64,000 nt of DNA, from NCBI GenBank assembly GCA_035651715.1, contig DASRFD010000038.1:1-64000 (forward strand), read 5' to 3'. This DNA comes from Nevskia sp035651715 (GTDB lineage Bacteria > Pseudomonadota > Gammaproteobacteria > Nevskiales > Nevskiaceae). Positions 1-8,396 of the stretch are shown here, in pieces (position 1 is the stretch's first letter; every line of letters starts with the position of its first letter). Under the pieces are notes generated by a model, which worked only from the letters and a program-made list of their open reading frames with translations, was not told the origin of the DNA and searched no databases. A program made the translations under genes and the position numbers.

Positions 1-1
1 C

Positions 2-226
2 TATCAGGCCGGCGACCTCATCGAGGAAAGGCGTGCCGCGCTCGGCGCCTGGGCAGAACTGATCCACGACGCCCATCGCGGCCGTATTGCCGAATCCCGC
101 GCCCTTCCGCCGCTCATCAGGAACTCTTGGCTGGGATCACCGCCATTGGCGGTGGCCGACACGGGGTCGCCCCCGCAGCCCTCTCCCGCGCGATCGTTCA
201 GGCAGCCTGCTGGTTGCGCCGCCTGA
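2..226 (+). CDS. Tyrosine recombinase (P4-type integrase), C-terminal fragment cut by window edge
   Basis: The frame is open from the window edge to the TGA at 224-226, giving the last 74 residues. It begins YQAGDLIEERRAALGAWAEL, which resembles the end of P4/CP4-type phage integrases, where a tyrosine-containing segment is followed by a (D/L)LEERR..(M/L)..WA helix. The catalytic core lies to the left of the window. The tail after about residue 45 is proline-rich and poorly conserved. The gene converges with and overlaps the AlpA-like gene by 29 nt. Such integrases usually sit next to the attachment site of an island, so the left junction is probably just upstream of this gene. The identification rests on about 25 residues. 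Confidence 0.65.
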   Translation, partial: YQAGDLIEERRAALGAWAELIHDAHRGRIAESRALPPLIRNSWLGSPPLAVADTGSPPQPSPARSFRQPAGCAA

Positions 227-395
227 CGCGCTCCTCGATCCAGCTTTCGATTTCGTCTTCGACCCAGCCCACCGCCCGCGGACCGATCTGCACCTGCCGA
301 GGGAAGTCGCCCCGCGCGACCAGCAGGTAGATCATGGCCCGGGACAGTCCGGTGCGCGCCATCACAGTCGGCATGCGGATAATCAAGGTCTTCAT
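198..395 (-). CDS. AlpA-like excisionase/transcriptional regulator
   Basis: A 65-residue protein with the MerR-like winged-helix arrangement of the phage AlpA family: a conserved segment near residues 8-25 (RMPTVMARTGLSRAMIY), a basic turn and the W-V-EDEIESWI helix near residues 44-53. AlpA proteins bind DNA and promote excision of P4-like prophages or activate their integrase genes. It sits tail-to-tail with the integrase, as is common in P4-like islands. The ATG at 395 was chosen because the longer frame upstream is Arg-rich out-of-frame sequence of the neighbouring methyltransferase. No strong ribosome site is visible. Confidence 0.75.
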   Translation of the reverse strand: MKTLIIRMPTVMARTGLSRAMIYLLVARGDFPRQVQIGPRAVGWVEDEIESWIEERVRRRNQQAA

Positions 396-493
396 GCTCA
401 AATCCGTTACAAGCCCGAATACTGGGTACCGGACGGCCTTGAAGCGCACAGCGGCGCGACGCCGGTCAATGCCCAGCGGGAGGAGCGCTCCGA

Positions 494-1435
494 TCAGGAC
501 TTCAGGAGGGCGTCGGACGCTGGCACGCGCAATCGACGCGTGGCAAGCCGCTCCTCGATGGTGCGCACATAGCTGGGAACGCGATCCGACAGCATCCATC
601 TGACGCCAAGGCTTTCGGCGGCGGCACCGGTGGTCCCGCCGCCGGCGGTGACATCGACCACCCAATCTCCCTCGGCGCAGGTCATACGCAGCAACTGGCG
701 GATCACTGCGAGAGGCTTCTGGCTGGGGTGGCCTGTGGCTTCGTTTCGGCCGGACCAGCCTGTTATCAAGGGGCTATCAATGACATCCGGCGGTCCCGGG
801 AAATAGCGAAGCTTGCCGGCGCGAAGCAGCTCACGCTGGGCGTCTGTGAGGAAACGATGCGGATGGATTGCTGCCGACCGGTGGGCCAGATGCAGGCACG
901 ACTGGTGGGAAGGCCGCCAGCCCCTGGAGCGGCTTGGGCAGTTGCGATAGTGCCATACCAGCCACTGGCGAAGATGGAGCCCGCTGGGCAGGCGATCCAC
1001 GTGACGGGCGAGGTCTTCGCTCCGCCCCCACACGAAGACATGATCGGCAACCCGGGATGCCGCCGAGATGAGCCGGAGGTAGGACGCGACCGAGGCAGAC
1101 GGGCGCTGCCGCGTGGTCCGGGTCGAGTACCAGGGATCGATAATGCACGCGGCAGCCCGCAGGCCCGCTTTGTGTATCAGCTCCAGCGCCACGAGCGCGT
1201 CGATGGGTGGGAGCAGGGTGCTGTGCTGTTCGTTTATTCGTGCACGCAGCGCTGCAATCAGGGCCTGCCTGGAATCTGCCTTTTTCCGGGGAAGGGTCTG
1301 GGTGTCGGGCTGCCGGCGCGTTTCACGCAATGGAGCGATCAGGGCTTCGACTGCTGCCAGCGCCGAAACCGGAACGCGTACTGCGACGGTCCGTTCGCCA
1401 TAGTGTCCCGTTCCCCGCGGACGTCCCCGACGCAT
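494..1435 (-). CDS. DNA methyltransferase, beta class (N4-cytosine or N6-adenine)
   Basis: A 313-residue protein with motifs in beta-class order: the catalytic DPWY (motif IV) at residues 100-103, HPSQKP at 236-241, then the AdoMet-binding DVTAGGGTTG (motif I) at 261-270. The N-terminal 50 residues are Arg-rich and may contact DNA. The sequence does not decide between N4-cytosine and N6-adenine as target. The start has a CGGAGA ribosome site about 7 nt upstream. No restriction endonuclease gene is adjacent, so it looks like an orphan methyltransferase of the mobile element, which could protect the element's own DNA or regulate it. It is separate from the gamma-class enzyme of the DISARM-like operon. 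Confidence 0.85.
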   Translation of the reverse strand: MRRGRPRGTGHYGERTVAVRVPVSALAAVEALIAPLRETRRQPDTQTLPRKKADSRQALIAALRARINEQHSTLLPPIDALVALELIHKAGLRAAACIIDPWYSTRTTRQRPSASVASYLRLISAASRVADHVFVWGRSEDLARHVDRLPSGLHLRQWLVWHYRNCPSRSRGWRPSHQSCLHLAHRSAAIHPHRFLTDAQRELLRAGKLRYFPGPPDVIDSPLITGWSGRNEATGHPSQKPLAVIRQLLRMTCAEGDWVVDVTAGGGTTGAAAESLGVRWMLSDRVPSYVRTIEERLATRRLRVPASDALLKS

Positions 1436-1591
1436 GCATTTCTCCGGTCGAAATATTTATCGTACAGAAATTAATTTTGCCCAGCCGACGGCAGGAGCGA
1501 TTCCTCTGCTGCGAGGTCTCCCGGCCACGCCCAGGCTGCAATGCTTCCCGGGTGCTAACCAAAGAATGGATTGCGCCAAGTCATCCTGTGG

Positions 1592-2422
1592 TCAAAGGAC
1601 CTGCTCAAACAGGGTTGGGAGATGCCGCCAGTCGAACCGTTCGATGAAATCGCGCGGGATGTGCTCGATGCGATCGGGGACCCAGACGCGGGCTGCGCCA
1701 TGGCCTTGACGTGTCCAGTGCTGGACGCCGTGCCGGTTCTCGAGGTGAGCCCGATAGTTGTCCAGCAATGCCCTCGAGTGCGACACGTAAATGCAAAAAT
1801 GACTCCGCGAGAATTCGACGAAGCGCGAAGCCCCGATCAGGGCCATGTCCAGTTCCCGCCCATGTTTCTGCGTGAGCTCGATTTCGAGCGCGACGGAGGT
1901 TTCGTCACGCATAGTCATCTCACAATCCGGCTGCTTCTCACCGGACACGACTGCGTCCAGCCAGGGAATATGTGGATAGAACTCCACGGGGTCATACGAC
2001 ATCACCACATGCTGGGTCGCGAGGTGGTGGCGGACGTAACTCGACTTGACGCACTTTTCGGGCGCGAATTCGTAGCTGAATGATCGCGTCAGCGTTGATT
2101 GTGCGATTGCGAAGCCGTCCGGGCGCAACATCCAGACGTATCCATCCCTGAGTGTTTCCACCGCCACGGCGCGGACCAGATGGCGACCCTCCAGCCTGCG
2201 CAAAATCGCGGTGGCTTTGCGCCCGACCATGTGCATCGCTATGGCGCGGGATGTATAACCCCACTGCGCCAGCCAGGTCAGCAGCCGCATCTCGTGGGCC
2301 CGAGCGCGGTCCAGCGGTGTGGTCGCGCCCAGGCCTGCGCGTGGATTGCGGTGGTGCTGTTTTCGGCTAGACCCTCCGCCGCCCGGTTGCGTACCGCGTA
2401 GTGCTTCGTCCAGTGCAGTCAT
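1592..2422 (-). CDS. Winged-helix protein with nuclease-like C-terminal half (Replic_Relax-like)
   Basis: A 276-residue protein. Residues about 40-105 have a winged-helix pattern (RLLTWLAQWGYTSRAIAMHM followed by RRLEGRHLVRAV). The second half carries RHHLATQHVV, QPDCEM and ALEIELTQKHGREL, a D...ExE...K arrangement like PD-(D/E)XK or 'replication-relaxation' family proteins found near relaxases and partition genes of mobile elements. The ATG at 2422 has an AGGGAGG ribosome site, so it is preferred over a TTG 15 nt upstream. It lies upstream of the methyltransferase on the same strand, with a 156-nt gap. The family assignment is by pattern only; the role in replication or transfer is inference. 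Confidence 0.55.
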   Translation of the reverse strand: MTALDEALRGTQPGGGGSSRKQHHRNPRAGLGATTPLDRARAHEMRLLTWLAQWGYTSRAIAMHMVGRKATAILRRLEGRHLVRAVAVETLRDGYVWMLRPDGFAIAQSTLTRSFSYEFAPEKCVKSSYVRHHLATQHVVMSYDPVEFYPHIPWLDAVVSGEKQPDCEMTMRDETSVALEIELTQKHGRELDMALIGASRFVEFSRSHFCIYVSHSRALLDNYRAHLENRHGVQHWTRQGHGAARVWVPDRIEHIPRDFIERFDWRHLPTLFEQVL

Positions 2423-2643
2423 AGTGTCCTCCCTCAACTAGCGCACGCACTATGCGGCGCTCCCACCATTGAGGTACCGCAGCACCATGGAGGCTGGATC
2501 AGTTTGCGTAGCGCTCATGCCCTCGTTTGCCCAACGCAGCCGGAATCCCTGGCACCGCACGGACTTGCGCTGCGCGCATGCCTAGGGGCACCGTCCGCGC
2601 TCTCCGGGCTGTACGCCCTCCGTGCCCAGAAAATGTCGGCGCG

Positions 2644-2955
2644 CCCGCGCTCGCTCTCCGAGCGCGGGAACCCCGCTTCGCGGGCTTCGCTACCGGCAGG
2701 CTGGCGCCTGCCAGTAGCTCGGCTGCGGCTGTCGCCGCAGCTCGCGCTGGACGCGCGACCCGGAACCGGGGTTCCCGCGCTCGCTTCGCTCGACGGGCGC
2801 GCGGGGCTGGCGCCCCCCAACCCCGGACCGGCGCCAAGGGTGCCTCGCCCGCCTGGGGGCGGGACGTCCGTGGTCGGCTCCCCCCGCCGAGCGGGCGTGG
2901 CCCGCTCGGGGCTGCGCGCTGGATGCGCTTGCCCCACCGGCCGCTGGGCGGCCGG
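2644..2955. repeat. Non-coding cluster of short-loop GC hairpins
   Basis: This gap (2423-3092) has no convincing gene. It holds at least seven hairpins: 2644-2668 (10-bp stem, 5-nt loop), 2672-2684 (5 bp, 3 nt), 2695-2712 (7 bp, 4 nt), 2723-2740 (7 bp, 4 nt), 2848-2863 (6 bp, 4 nt), 2887-2909 (10 bp, 3 nt) and 2937-2955 (8 bp, 3 nt). A 15-bp inverted repeat also pairs 2660-2674 with 2768-2782, enclosing several of the small hairpins. None is followed by a T-run, so ordinary terminators are unlikely. Dense perfect stems suggest single-strand function (origin, transfer origin or recombinase site), but that is inference. Confidence 0.7.
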
Positions 2956-3092
2956 CGGCTCCCCTGAGCTGTCGCTCGATAGCTCTCCGTGGCTGGCTTG
3001 AACTGGCGCAGGATCATGTTGGTTGAGGTTTCATCGGTCTGCGGTACCTGATGGTCGAGGCCGATGTGGCCCGATATATATGGAGTTCGACT

Positions 3093-3314
3093 ATGTCCAC
3101 GGTATTCAAGCCCCAAAGCGCCAAAGCCCGCCTGCGCATTTCATTGCTGGTGGGGGCGGATGTGCCCGAGCGTTTGACTGCGGCACGCCGCTATGCAGAT
3201 CAGCGAGGGCTGCGATTCGGGCTGGAGGAGGCGGTTCTGGAAACGGTGACCAAGCTCCTTCGGGCGGCAGAAGCCGAGATGGATGCTTCGCAAGGTCAGC
3301 AGCCCAAGGCCTAG
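3093..3314 (+). CDS. Small hypothetical protein upstream of the serine recombinase
   Basis: A 73-residue protein that I do not recognise. The ATG at 3093 has GGAG at 3082-3085, a good 7-nt spacing, so it is preferred over an upstream in-frame start at 3051. The sequence is mixed charged and helical, with RISLLVGADVPERL at about residues 15-28 and a Leu/Glu-rich helix (EEAVLETVTKLLRAAEAEM) near residues 45-63. It resembles small DNA-binding or accessory proteins of mobile elements only in size and charge. It is closed by a strong terminator at 3335-3363, so it forms its own transcription unit ahead of the recombinase. Confidence 0.55.
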   Translation: MSTVFKPQSAKARLRISLLVGADVPERLTAARRYADQRGLRFGLEEAVLETVTKLLRAAEAEMDASQGQQPKA

Positions 3315-3334
3315 TGCACGGCATCTGGTAGTTC

Positions 3335-3363
3335 GGGCCGCCCGCTTTGGGCGGCCCATTTTT
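3335..3363 (+). terminator. Rho-independent terminator
   Basis: A perfect 9-bp GC stem (3335-3343 with 3349-3357), a 5-nt loop and then ATTTTT. It lies 20 nt after the small gene and separates it from the recombinase gene. Confidence 0.85.
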
Positions 3364-3498
3364 GGCTGGTACATCGCACCGTCTTGCCGGCGTCCTGAAC
3401 CTCCGCAGAGGCTCCTGCAAGTGACACGCGCTTCATGCGTCCCGTTGCCGCGGAGAAAAACCTCATTTAAAAGATGGGCTAGTTGGAAGCAGCTTGAC

Positions 3499-3503
3499 AG
3501 GAG
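3499..3503 (+). promoter_or_regulatory. Ribosome binding site that fixes a TTG start
   Basis: AGGAG lies 7 nt before an in-frame TTG at 3511. No ATG or GTG between here and the catalytic region has a comparable site, so this decides the recombinase start. Confidence 0.7.
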
Positions 3504-3510
3504 AATCAAG

Positions 3511-5079
3511 TTGAATCCACGTCAAGCTGACACGGTCCGGAGTGGCGAGGGGACGATTGCGGTCCCTGTGGCGGAGTACATCCGCATGTCCACCGATCAC
3601 CAGCGCTATTCCACCGAAAACCAGTCCGCCATCATCAGAAGCTATGCCGAGACACATAGCATGGCGGTCGTGCGCACCTACGCCGACGAGGGGAAGAGCG
3701 GTCTCAACATAGGCGGACGCGATGCCCTGCGCAGCCTGATCGAGGACGTCCAGAGCGGCCGTGCTGAATATCAGGCCGTACTCGTCTATGACGTCAGCCG
3801 CTGGGGACGGTTCCAGAACACCGACGAGAGCGCGCATTACGAATACCTCTGTACCCAGGCCGGAATCCGCGTCATTTATTGCGCCGAGCAGTTCGACAAC
3901 GACGGCACCCCGATCGCGGCCATCGTAAAAAGTGTCAAGCGGGCGATGGCGGGCGAATACAGTCGTGAGCTGTCCACGAAGGTGTTCATCGGGCAGTGCC
4001 GCCTTGTCCGGCTGGGATTCCACCAGGGCGGTTCGCCAGGCTATGGCCTGCGCCGGCAACTGCTGGACGAGCAGCGCAAGCCCAAGGGCGAGCTTGAATT
4101 CCGCCAGCACAAGAGCATCCAGACTGACCGGGTCATCCTGGTGCCCGGCCCGCCAGCAGAACTGGAGGTCGTGCAGCGCATATACCGTACCTTTGTCGAA
4201 ACGGACTCCAACGAGAGGGCCATAGCCGATGCCCTGAACCGCGATGGCATCCTCACCGACCTCGGACGGTTCTGGACCCGGGGAACCGTGCATCAGGTGC
4301 TGACCAACGAGAAGTACATCGGCAATAACGTCTACAACCGCGTCTCCTTCAAGTTGAAGCAGAGGCGGTCCCGGAACGCGCCTGATCAGTGGATACGCTG
4401 CGACGGCGCGTTCGCCGGGATCGTGTCGCGTGACCTGTTCGAGCGGGCGCGGCATATCATCGAGCAGCGATCCAGGCGCTTTGATGATGCGCAGATGCTG
4501 GAGCTTCTGCGCTGTCTTCTGCAGCGCGCGGGGACGCTGTCGGGCCTGATCATCGACGAACAGGACGACATGCCTTCGAGCACCGCCTACCGCTCCAGGT
4601 TTGGCGGGCTGATCCGTGCCTACGAGCTGGTCGGCTATCAGCCGGATCGGAACTACCGGTATCTGCACATCAACAGGGCGCTCAGGCAATGGCGGCCCTC
4701 CGTGATCGGCGATGTGGTCGAACGCCTGGACAACCTCGGGGCCTGTGTCGATCGCGATCCCGTCAATGATCTGCTTACGATCAACCGGGAGTGGACCGCT
4801 TCAGTGGTGGTGGCGCGGTGTCAGCCCACGCCCGCGGGAAGCCTGAGATGGCGGATTCGCTTCGAAACCAGCCTGGAGCCGGACGTCACCGTCGCAGTCC
4901 GGATGGACCGCACCAATCAGCAGGCCAGGGACTACTACATCGTGCCGCGCATCGATCTTGGTGCTTGGCCTAGCAAGCTGGGGGAAGAAAACGGCGCCCT
5001 GATCGACAGTTACCGTTTCGAGACGCTCGACGTCCTTGACGGTCTGGCACAGCGCAGTGATTTCGAGGAGGCCGCGTGA
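3511..5079 (+). CDS. Large serine recombinase (resolvase/invertase family)
   Basis: A 522-residue protein from the TTG at 3511. The N-terminal catalytic domain has EYIRMSTDHQ with the likely nucleophile Ser27, then DVSRWGR at residues 94-100. A recombinase domain follows (NERAIADALNRDGI..RFWTRGTVHQVLTNEKYIGN, about residues 230-275). The last 200 residues are not the usual coiled coil and zinc ribbon of phage large serine integrases. Such enzymes cut and rejoin DNA at att or res sites through a phosphoserine link. Its stop overlaps the ATG of the next gene (TGATG), so the three genes 3511-6913 look like one operon. An upstream frame opening at 3283 runs through the preceding terminator and is unlikely to be translated. 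Confidence 0.88.
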   Translation: MNPRQADTVRSGEGTIAVPVAEYIRMSTDHQRYSTENQSAIIRSYAETHSMAVVRTYADEGKSGLNIGGRDALRSLIEDVQSGRAEYQAVLVYDVSRWGRFQNTDESAHYEYLCTQAGIRVIYCAEQFDNDGTPIAAIVKSVKRAMAGEYSRELSTKVFIGQCRLVRLGFHQGGSPGYGLRRQLLDEQRKPKGELEFRQHKSIQTDRVILVPGPPAELEVVQRIYRTFVETDSNERAIADALNRDGILTDLGRFWTRGTVHQVLTNEKYIGNNVYNRVSFKLKQRRSRNAPDQWIRCDGAFAGIVSRDLFERARHIIEQRSRRFDDAQMLELLRCLLQRAGTLSGLIIDEQDDMPSSTAYRSRFGGLIRAYELVGYQPDRNYRYLHINRALRQWRPSVIGDVVERLDNLGACVDRDPVNDLLTINREWTASVVVARCQPTPAGSLRWRIRFETSLEPDVTVAVRMDRTNQQARDYYIVPRIDLGAWPSKLGEENGALIDSYRFETLDVLDGLAQRSDFEEAA

Positions 5080-5978
5080 TGAGCAAGCTTCAATCCCACG
5101 AACACGTCGAAATGATTCCCATGGACCAGATCGTCGTTCTCAATCCACGCGCGCGCAACCAGCGGCATCATCGGGAAATCGTGGAGAACATACGGGCCAT
5201 CGGCCTCAAGCGTCCAATCACGGTGAGCCGCCACAATCTCCCGGATGGATCGTCCCGTTATCATCTAGTCTGTGGCCAGGGTCGACTGGAGGCGTTCCAG
5301 TTGCTCAAGCAGAAGGAGATTCCCGCGTTCGTGATGGACGCGTCGGAAGATGACTGCCTGATCATGAGTCTGGTTGAGAACGTCGCCCGGCGACAGCATC
5401 GGGCCATTGACCTGATGCGCGAGATCGGTGAACTGCGGGCGCGGGGGCGCAGTGATGTCCAGATCGCCGAACAGATCGGCGTGACAGCCTCCTGGGTCAA
5501 CATGATCGGGGGGCTCCTGGACAAGGGGGAAGAGCGCCTGCTTGCCGCGGTCGAAACCGGATTGATCCCGTTGAGCATGGCCACCGACATTGCCCGAGGA
5601 ACCGAGGCGGAAGTACGTGAGATGTTGCTCGATGCCTATGAGCAGGGATTCCGCGGCAAGAAGCTGTCCTCGCTGCGCAGGTTGCTCGAGCAAAGGCTGA
5701 AGCGGCGAAAGACGATCGATACGCCACCGCCTGGTGTCAAAGCCAAGCGGAGGAAACTGACGGTTCAAGAGTTGCGGAGAATCTACGAGCGCGAGGCGGA
5801 AAAGCAACGCCTCATGGCCAAAAAAGCGGCTTTTACGCATGAGCGCCTGGTTTTCGCCACCGAGGCGCTCAAGGAATTATCGGCCGACCGGAAGTTTGCG
5901 GAACTCCTGCGCACCGAGGGACTGCACTCCATGCCGAAGGTGCTGAAGGATCGAATTGCGGAGGCCCGGACGTCATGA
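5079..5978 (+). CDS. ParB/RepB-like partition protein, first copy
   Basis: A 299-residue protein with a ParB N-terminal domain. NPRARNQRHH and NIRAIGLKRPITV are followed by CGQGRLEA at residues 65-72, the equivalent of the ParB GxxRxxA box, and by ENVARRQHRAIDLM. A helix-turn-helix (RSDVQIAEQIGVTASWVNM) and a RepB-type C-terminal region follow. ParB-like proteins bind CTP and DNA in partition; in mobile elements relatives can act as regulators or in element maintenance. It starts in the stop codon of the recombinase, with GAGGAG upstream, and overlaps the next gene by 4 nt. No ParA ATPase is present, so classical partition is unlikely. Confidence 0.8.
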   Translation: MSKLQSHEHVEMIPMDQIVVLNPRARNQRHHREIVENIRAIGLKRPITVSRHNLPDGSSRYHLVCGQGRLEAFQLLKQKEIPAFVMDASEDDCLIMSLVENVARRQHRAIDLMREIGELRARGRSDVQIAEQIGVTASWVNMIGGLLDKGEERLLAAVETGLIPLSMATDIARGTEAEVREMLLDAYEQGFRGKKLSSLRRLLEQRLKRRKTIDTPPPGVKAKRRKLTVQELRRIYEREAEKQRLMAKKAAFTHERLVFATEALKELSADRKFAELLRTEGLHSMPKVLKDRIAEARTS

Positions 5979-6913
5979 AACAGGTCAACGGTATCCAGAA
6001 GGAGGGAGGCGACAGGCCAGGCCTGAAGTCGGCGTTCCTGCGCGATTGTGCACGCGTCCTGGTGGATGATTTGCTGCCTCTGAAGAAGGTGCAGCCCATA
6101 GTAAAAAATAGCCAGAAATACCAGCAGATTCTGGCATCGGTGCGTGCGGTCGGCTTGGTCGAACCTCCAGCGGTATCGCCCGTTGCACGCCAGGCCGGGA
6201 AGTATTTCATCCTCGACGGACACCTACGGGTGGAGGCACTCAAGGACCTGGGCATTAGGGAAGTCAACTGCATGGTCGCGACGGACGACGATACCTACAC
6301 TTACAACAAGCGCGTCAATCGCCTGTCCCCGGTCCAGGACCACAAGATGATTGTGCGGGCTGTCGAACGAGGGGTTTCCACGGAGCGGATCGCCGAGACC
6401 CTCGGTCTCTCACCCCTGACCATTCAACATCGATTCCGCTTGCTGAACGGGATATGCCCGGATGCCGTGGCTTTGCTGGCCGACAAGCCGTGCCCTGCCA
6501 AGAACTTCGATGTATTAAGGCGGATGAAGCCGATCCGGCAGATCGAGGCAGCGGAATTAATGGTCTGCCAGAACAATTTCACGGGAGCTTTTGCCCTTGC
6601 CATTCTGTCCGCCACCCCCCCGGATCAGCTCGTGCCCGACCCCAAAGGTGGAGGCAACGAAACTGGCTCAGTCGAGTCGATGGCAAGGATGGAGCGCGAA
6701 CTGGCGGCACTCCAGGCTCAAAATCACGCCGTCGAGGACACCTACGGCCCCGACGTCCTGCATCTCACGGTTGTGAAGGGTTATCTGGCGAGTCTTCTCT
6801 CGCGGGCGGCCATTGTGCGCTGGCTGGCGAAGCATCGGCCAGAATATTTGCGGGAGTTCCAGAATATTGCGGAGCTCACCGAGTTGCCAGTGGAATCGGG
6901 ACAGCCACACTAG
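5975..6913 (+). CDS. ParB/RepB-like protein, second divergent copy
   Basis: A 312-residue protein overlapping the first copy by ATGA. It has a ParB-type fold signature (YFILDGHLRVEALKDLGI near residues 77-94, with DGHLR replacing the usual G(E/H)RR box), a helix-turn-helix (STERIAETLGLSPLTIQHRF) and a RepB C-terminal-like region. The sequence differs strongly from the first copy, so this is an old pair rather than a recent duplication. The conserved order recombinase, ParB-like, ParB-like suggests joint function, perhaps forming a nucleoprotein complex that controls recombination; that is inference. The last residues run to the TAG at 6911-6913, and the gene converges on the Argonaute gene. 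Confidence 0.75.
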   Translation: MKQVNGIQKEGGDRPGLKSAFLRDCARVLVDDLLPLKKVQPIVKNSQKYQQILASVRAVGLVEPPAVSPVARQAGKYFILDGHLRVEALKDLGIREVNCMVATDDDTYTYNKRVNRLSPVQDHKMIVRAVERGVSTERIAETLGLSPLTIQHRFRLLNGICPDAVALLADKPCPAKNFDVLRRMKPIRQIEAAELMVCQNNFTGAFALAILSATPPDQLVPDPKGGGNETGSVESMARMERELAALQAQNHAVEDTYGPDVLHLTVVKGYLASLLSRAAIVRWLAKHRPEYLREFQNIAELTELPVESGQPH

Positions 6914-6950
6914 GCCGGCCACTGCATGCCAAACCACCAACAGTGGACGC

Positions 6951-8396
6951 CTACATGAACAATCGGTACGCATAGGCGTTACCAGGAAGGTTGGGAACGT
7001 TCGCGATCGTTCTGGCTAGCTTCTGCGAATATCTAATCGTCACTGGCACTGGGTCATAAAGTGCATCATTGTTCCAATCCATCTTAGTCAGCGCCAATGC
7101 TTCTAGCGCTGAAAGCTGAAGCGGCCCCTTGCCAACGTGTCGGATCAAGCTTAGCGGACGAGGAATGCTCTTTTTTCCTTGATAGTAGTCGCCCTTCAAG
7201 GCGGCGCGTGGTGCATTTCCTGCAACCCACACCAATGCCGAACTGCCGGTACGTTGAAGCACGGTTCCTCTAGGAACTGGATATCCGTCTGGAACGCTAG
7301 GGGCGCGACCCTTCCCTTCTAGCAACCAAACACCACGCCAACCGACTGCATTGCCCACTTCCATGCATTCCACCTCGGGAACTGCGGCCGTCGCGTCGAG
7401 GACACCATCGATCTCCTCCGGTTTGAAACCGATCGTTTTATGTACAACCAGCCGTCGCGGCAAGTGCCCACCGTTGCGGCTTGTATAGAGGCTCAGGCTG
7501 CGTGCCAGCACGGCGCGCATATCACTGCGGCTCAAGTAGGGATTGCGCTTTGCCTCCGCGAGATCCTTGACAGGATCACGCGCCTGAAACGCCACGAACT
7601 GCATGCCGCCGCCATCCGCGTCGAAAACCTGCGAACAGCAGGTTACATAGTGAGCCTCGGTCTGGTTTCCTCGAAGCGCATAGGCCAAGCCGATATAGGC
7701 CGTTCCTTCCGGGATACCTGGCAGGGGTGCCAGCTTCCAGGGAAGTCCACCCGCTTTAACGTACAAGGCAATGCCAAGCCTCCAGGCTAGCGATGCTTTG
7801 TATGGAAAATTGATGGCGCGATCATTAATGACCTGTGTGGGAATGCCGTGCCACGCTCCCAGCGCCTTAATTGCGTCGTGAGCATCGAAGCCCGGTGCTC
7901 GGAAAGCCGACTGCCATGTGTCTGGAAGATAAACAAGAACGACATCGAAGTGCTCGCGTTGTAGCGCAAGCCGATCCATGGCGCCGCCGATTGCCTGCAT
8001 GAGCCGTTCGCCGGGACTGGCCGCGGATTGAAGGCCAATATCATCCGATAATCGGATATGAGCATTTGCCGTGCGGGCCCCAATGAGGGGGATTCCGAAA
8101 ACTTGTTGGAACCCGCGAAATCCCGGAACGTACTCGGCCCTGTCTTTCGCGCCATGGCTCGAGCGCAAGGTTTCAACTAGATTCCTGAGGCCAGCGCGCC
8201 CGCTTTCAGGCGCGATACTCGCGACCCTCAGCTCCTTTGTGTAGGTCTCGAATGTCACTTTGCTGTATGGTCCGTGCTGATCCAGGCCACGCAATGGATT
8301 GACATCCAGGAACCGGTCGTTTGAGTCGAAAGTCAGCTGCGGCTCGTCCAGAAGCATGAACGGCGCAAGACGTGACAAATCGTATCGCTTGGTCAT
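6951..8396 (-). CDS. Short prokaryotic Argonaute (MID-PIWI), nuclease-dead, of a SPARSA system
   Basis: A 481-residue protein of the length of short pAgos, which have only MID and PIWI domains. A MID-like region (about 1-200) includes FDVVLVYLPDTW. The PIWI hallmark KAGGLPW is at residues 214-220. The strand that carries the first catalytic Asp in active Argonautes reads IGLAY (235-239), so the DEDX tetrad is broken at its first position and target cleavage is not expected. In known SPARSA systems the pAgo uses an RNA guide to sense invader DNA and switches on its SIR2 partner. The gene starts inside the SIR2-APAZ gene with a 4-nt ATGA overlap, the usual arrangement of the heterodimer. Confidence 0.88.
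   Translation of the reverse strand: MTKRYDLSRLAPFMLLDEPQLTFDSNDRFLDVNPLRGLDQHGPYSKVTFETYTKELRVASIAPESGRAGLRNLVETLRSSHGAKDRAEYVPGFRGFQQVFGIPLIGARTANAHIRLSDDIGLQSAASPGERLMQAIGGAMDRLALQREHFDVVLVYLPDTWQSAFRAPGFDAHDAIKALGAWHGIPTQVINDRAINFPYKASLAWRLGIALYVKAGGLPWKLAPLPGIPEGTAYIGLAYALRGNQTEAHYVTCCSQVFDADGGGMQFVAFQARDPVKDLAEAKRNPYLSRSDMRAVLARSLSLYTSRNGGHLPRRLVVHKTIGFKPEEIDGVLDATAAVPEVECMEVGNAVGWRGVWLLEGKGRAPSVPDGYPVPRGTVLQRTGSSALVWVAGNAPRAALKGDYYQGKKSIPRPLSLIRHVGKGPLQLSALEALALTKMDWNNDALYDPVPVTIRYSQKLARTIANVPNLPGNAYAYRLFM

Noticed and set aside
494..1435. Considered as part of a restriction-modification or BREX system
   Set aside because: No endonuclease, PglZ or BrxC-like gene is adjacent; only an AlpA-like and a winged-helix gene flank it.
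2504..3116. Several long overlapping open frames on both strands of the hairpin block
   Set aside because: They arise from high G+C, translate to Arg/Pro/Ala-rich low-complexity sequence and have no ribosome sites or conserved motifs.
5079..6913. Considered as a ParAB plasmid partition locus marking a former plasmid
   Set aside because: No ParA ATPase, replication initiator or iterons are seen, and both ParB-like genes are translationally linked to a recombinase.
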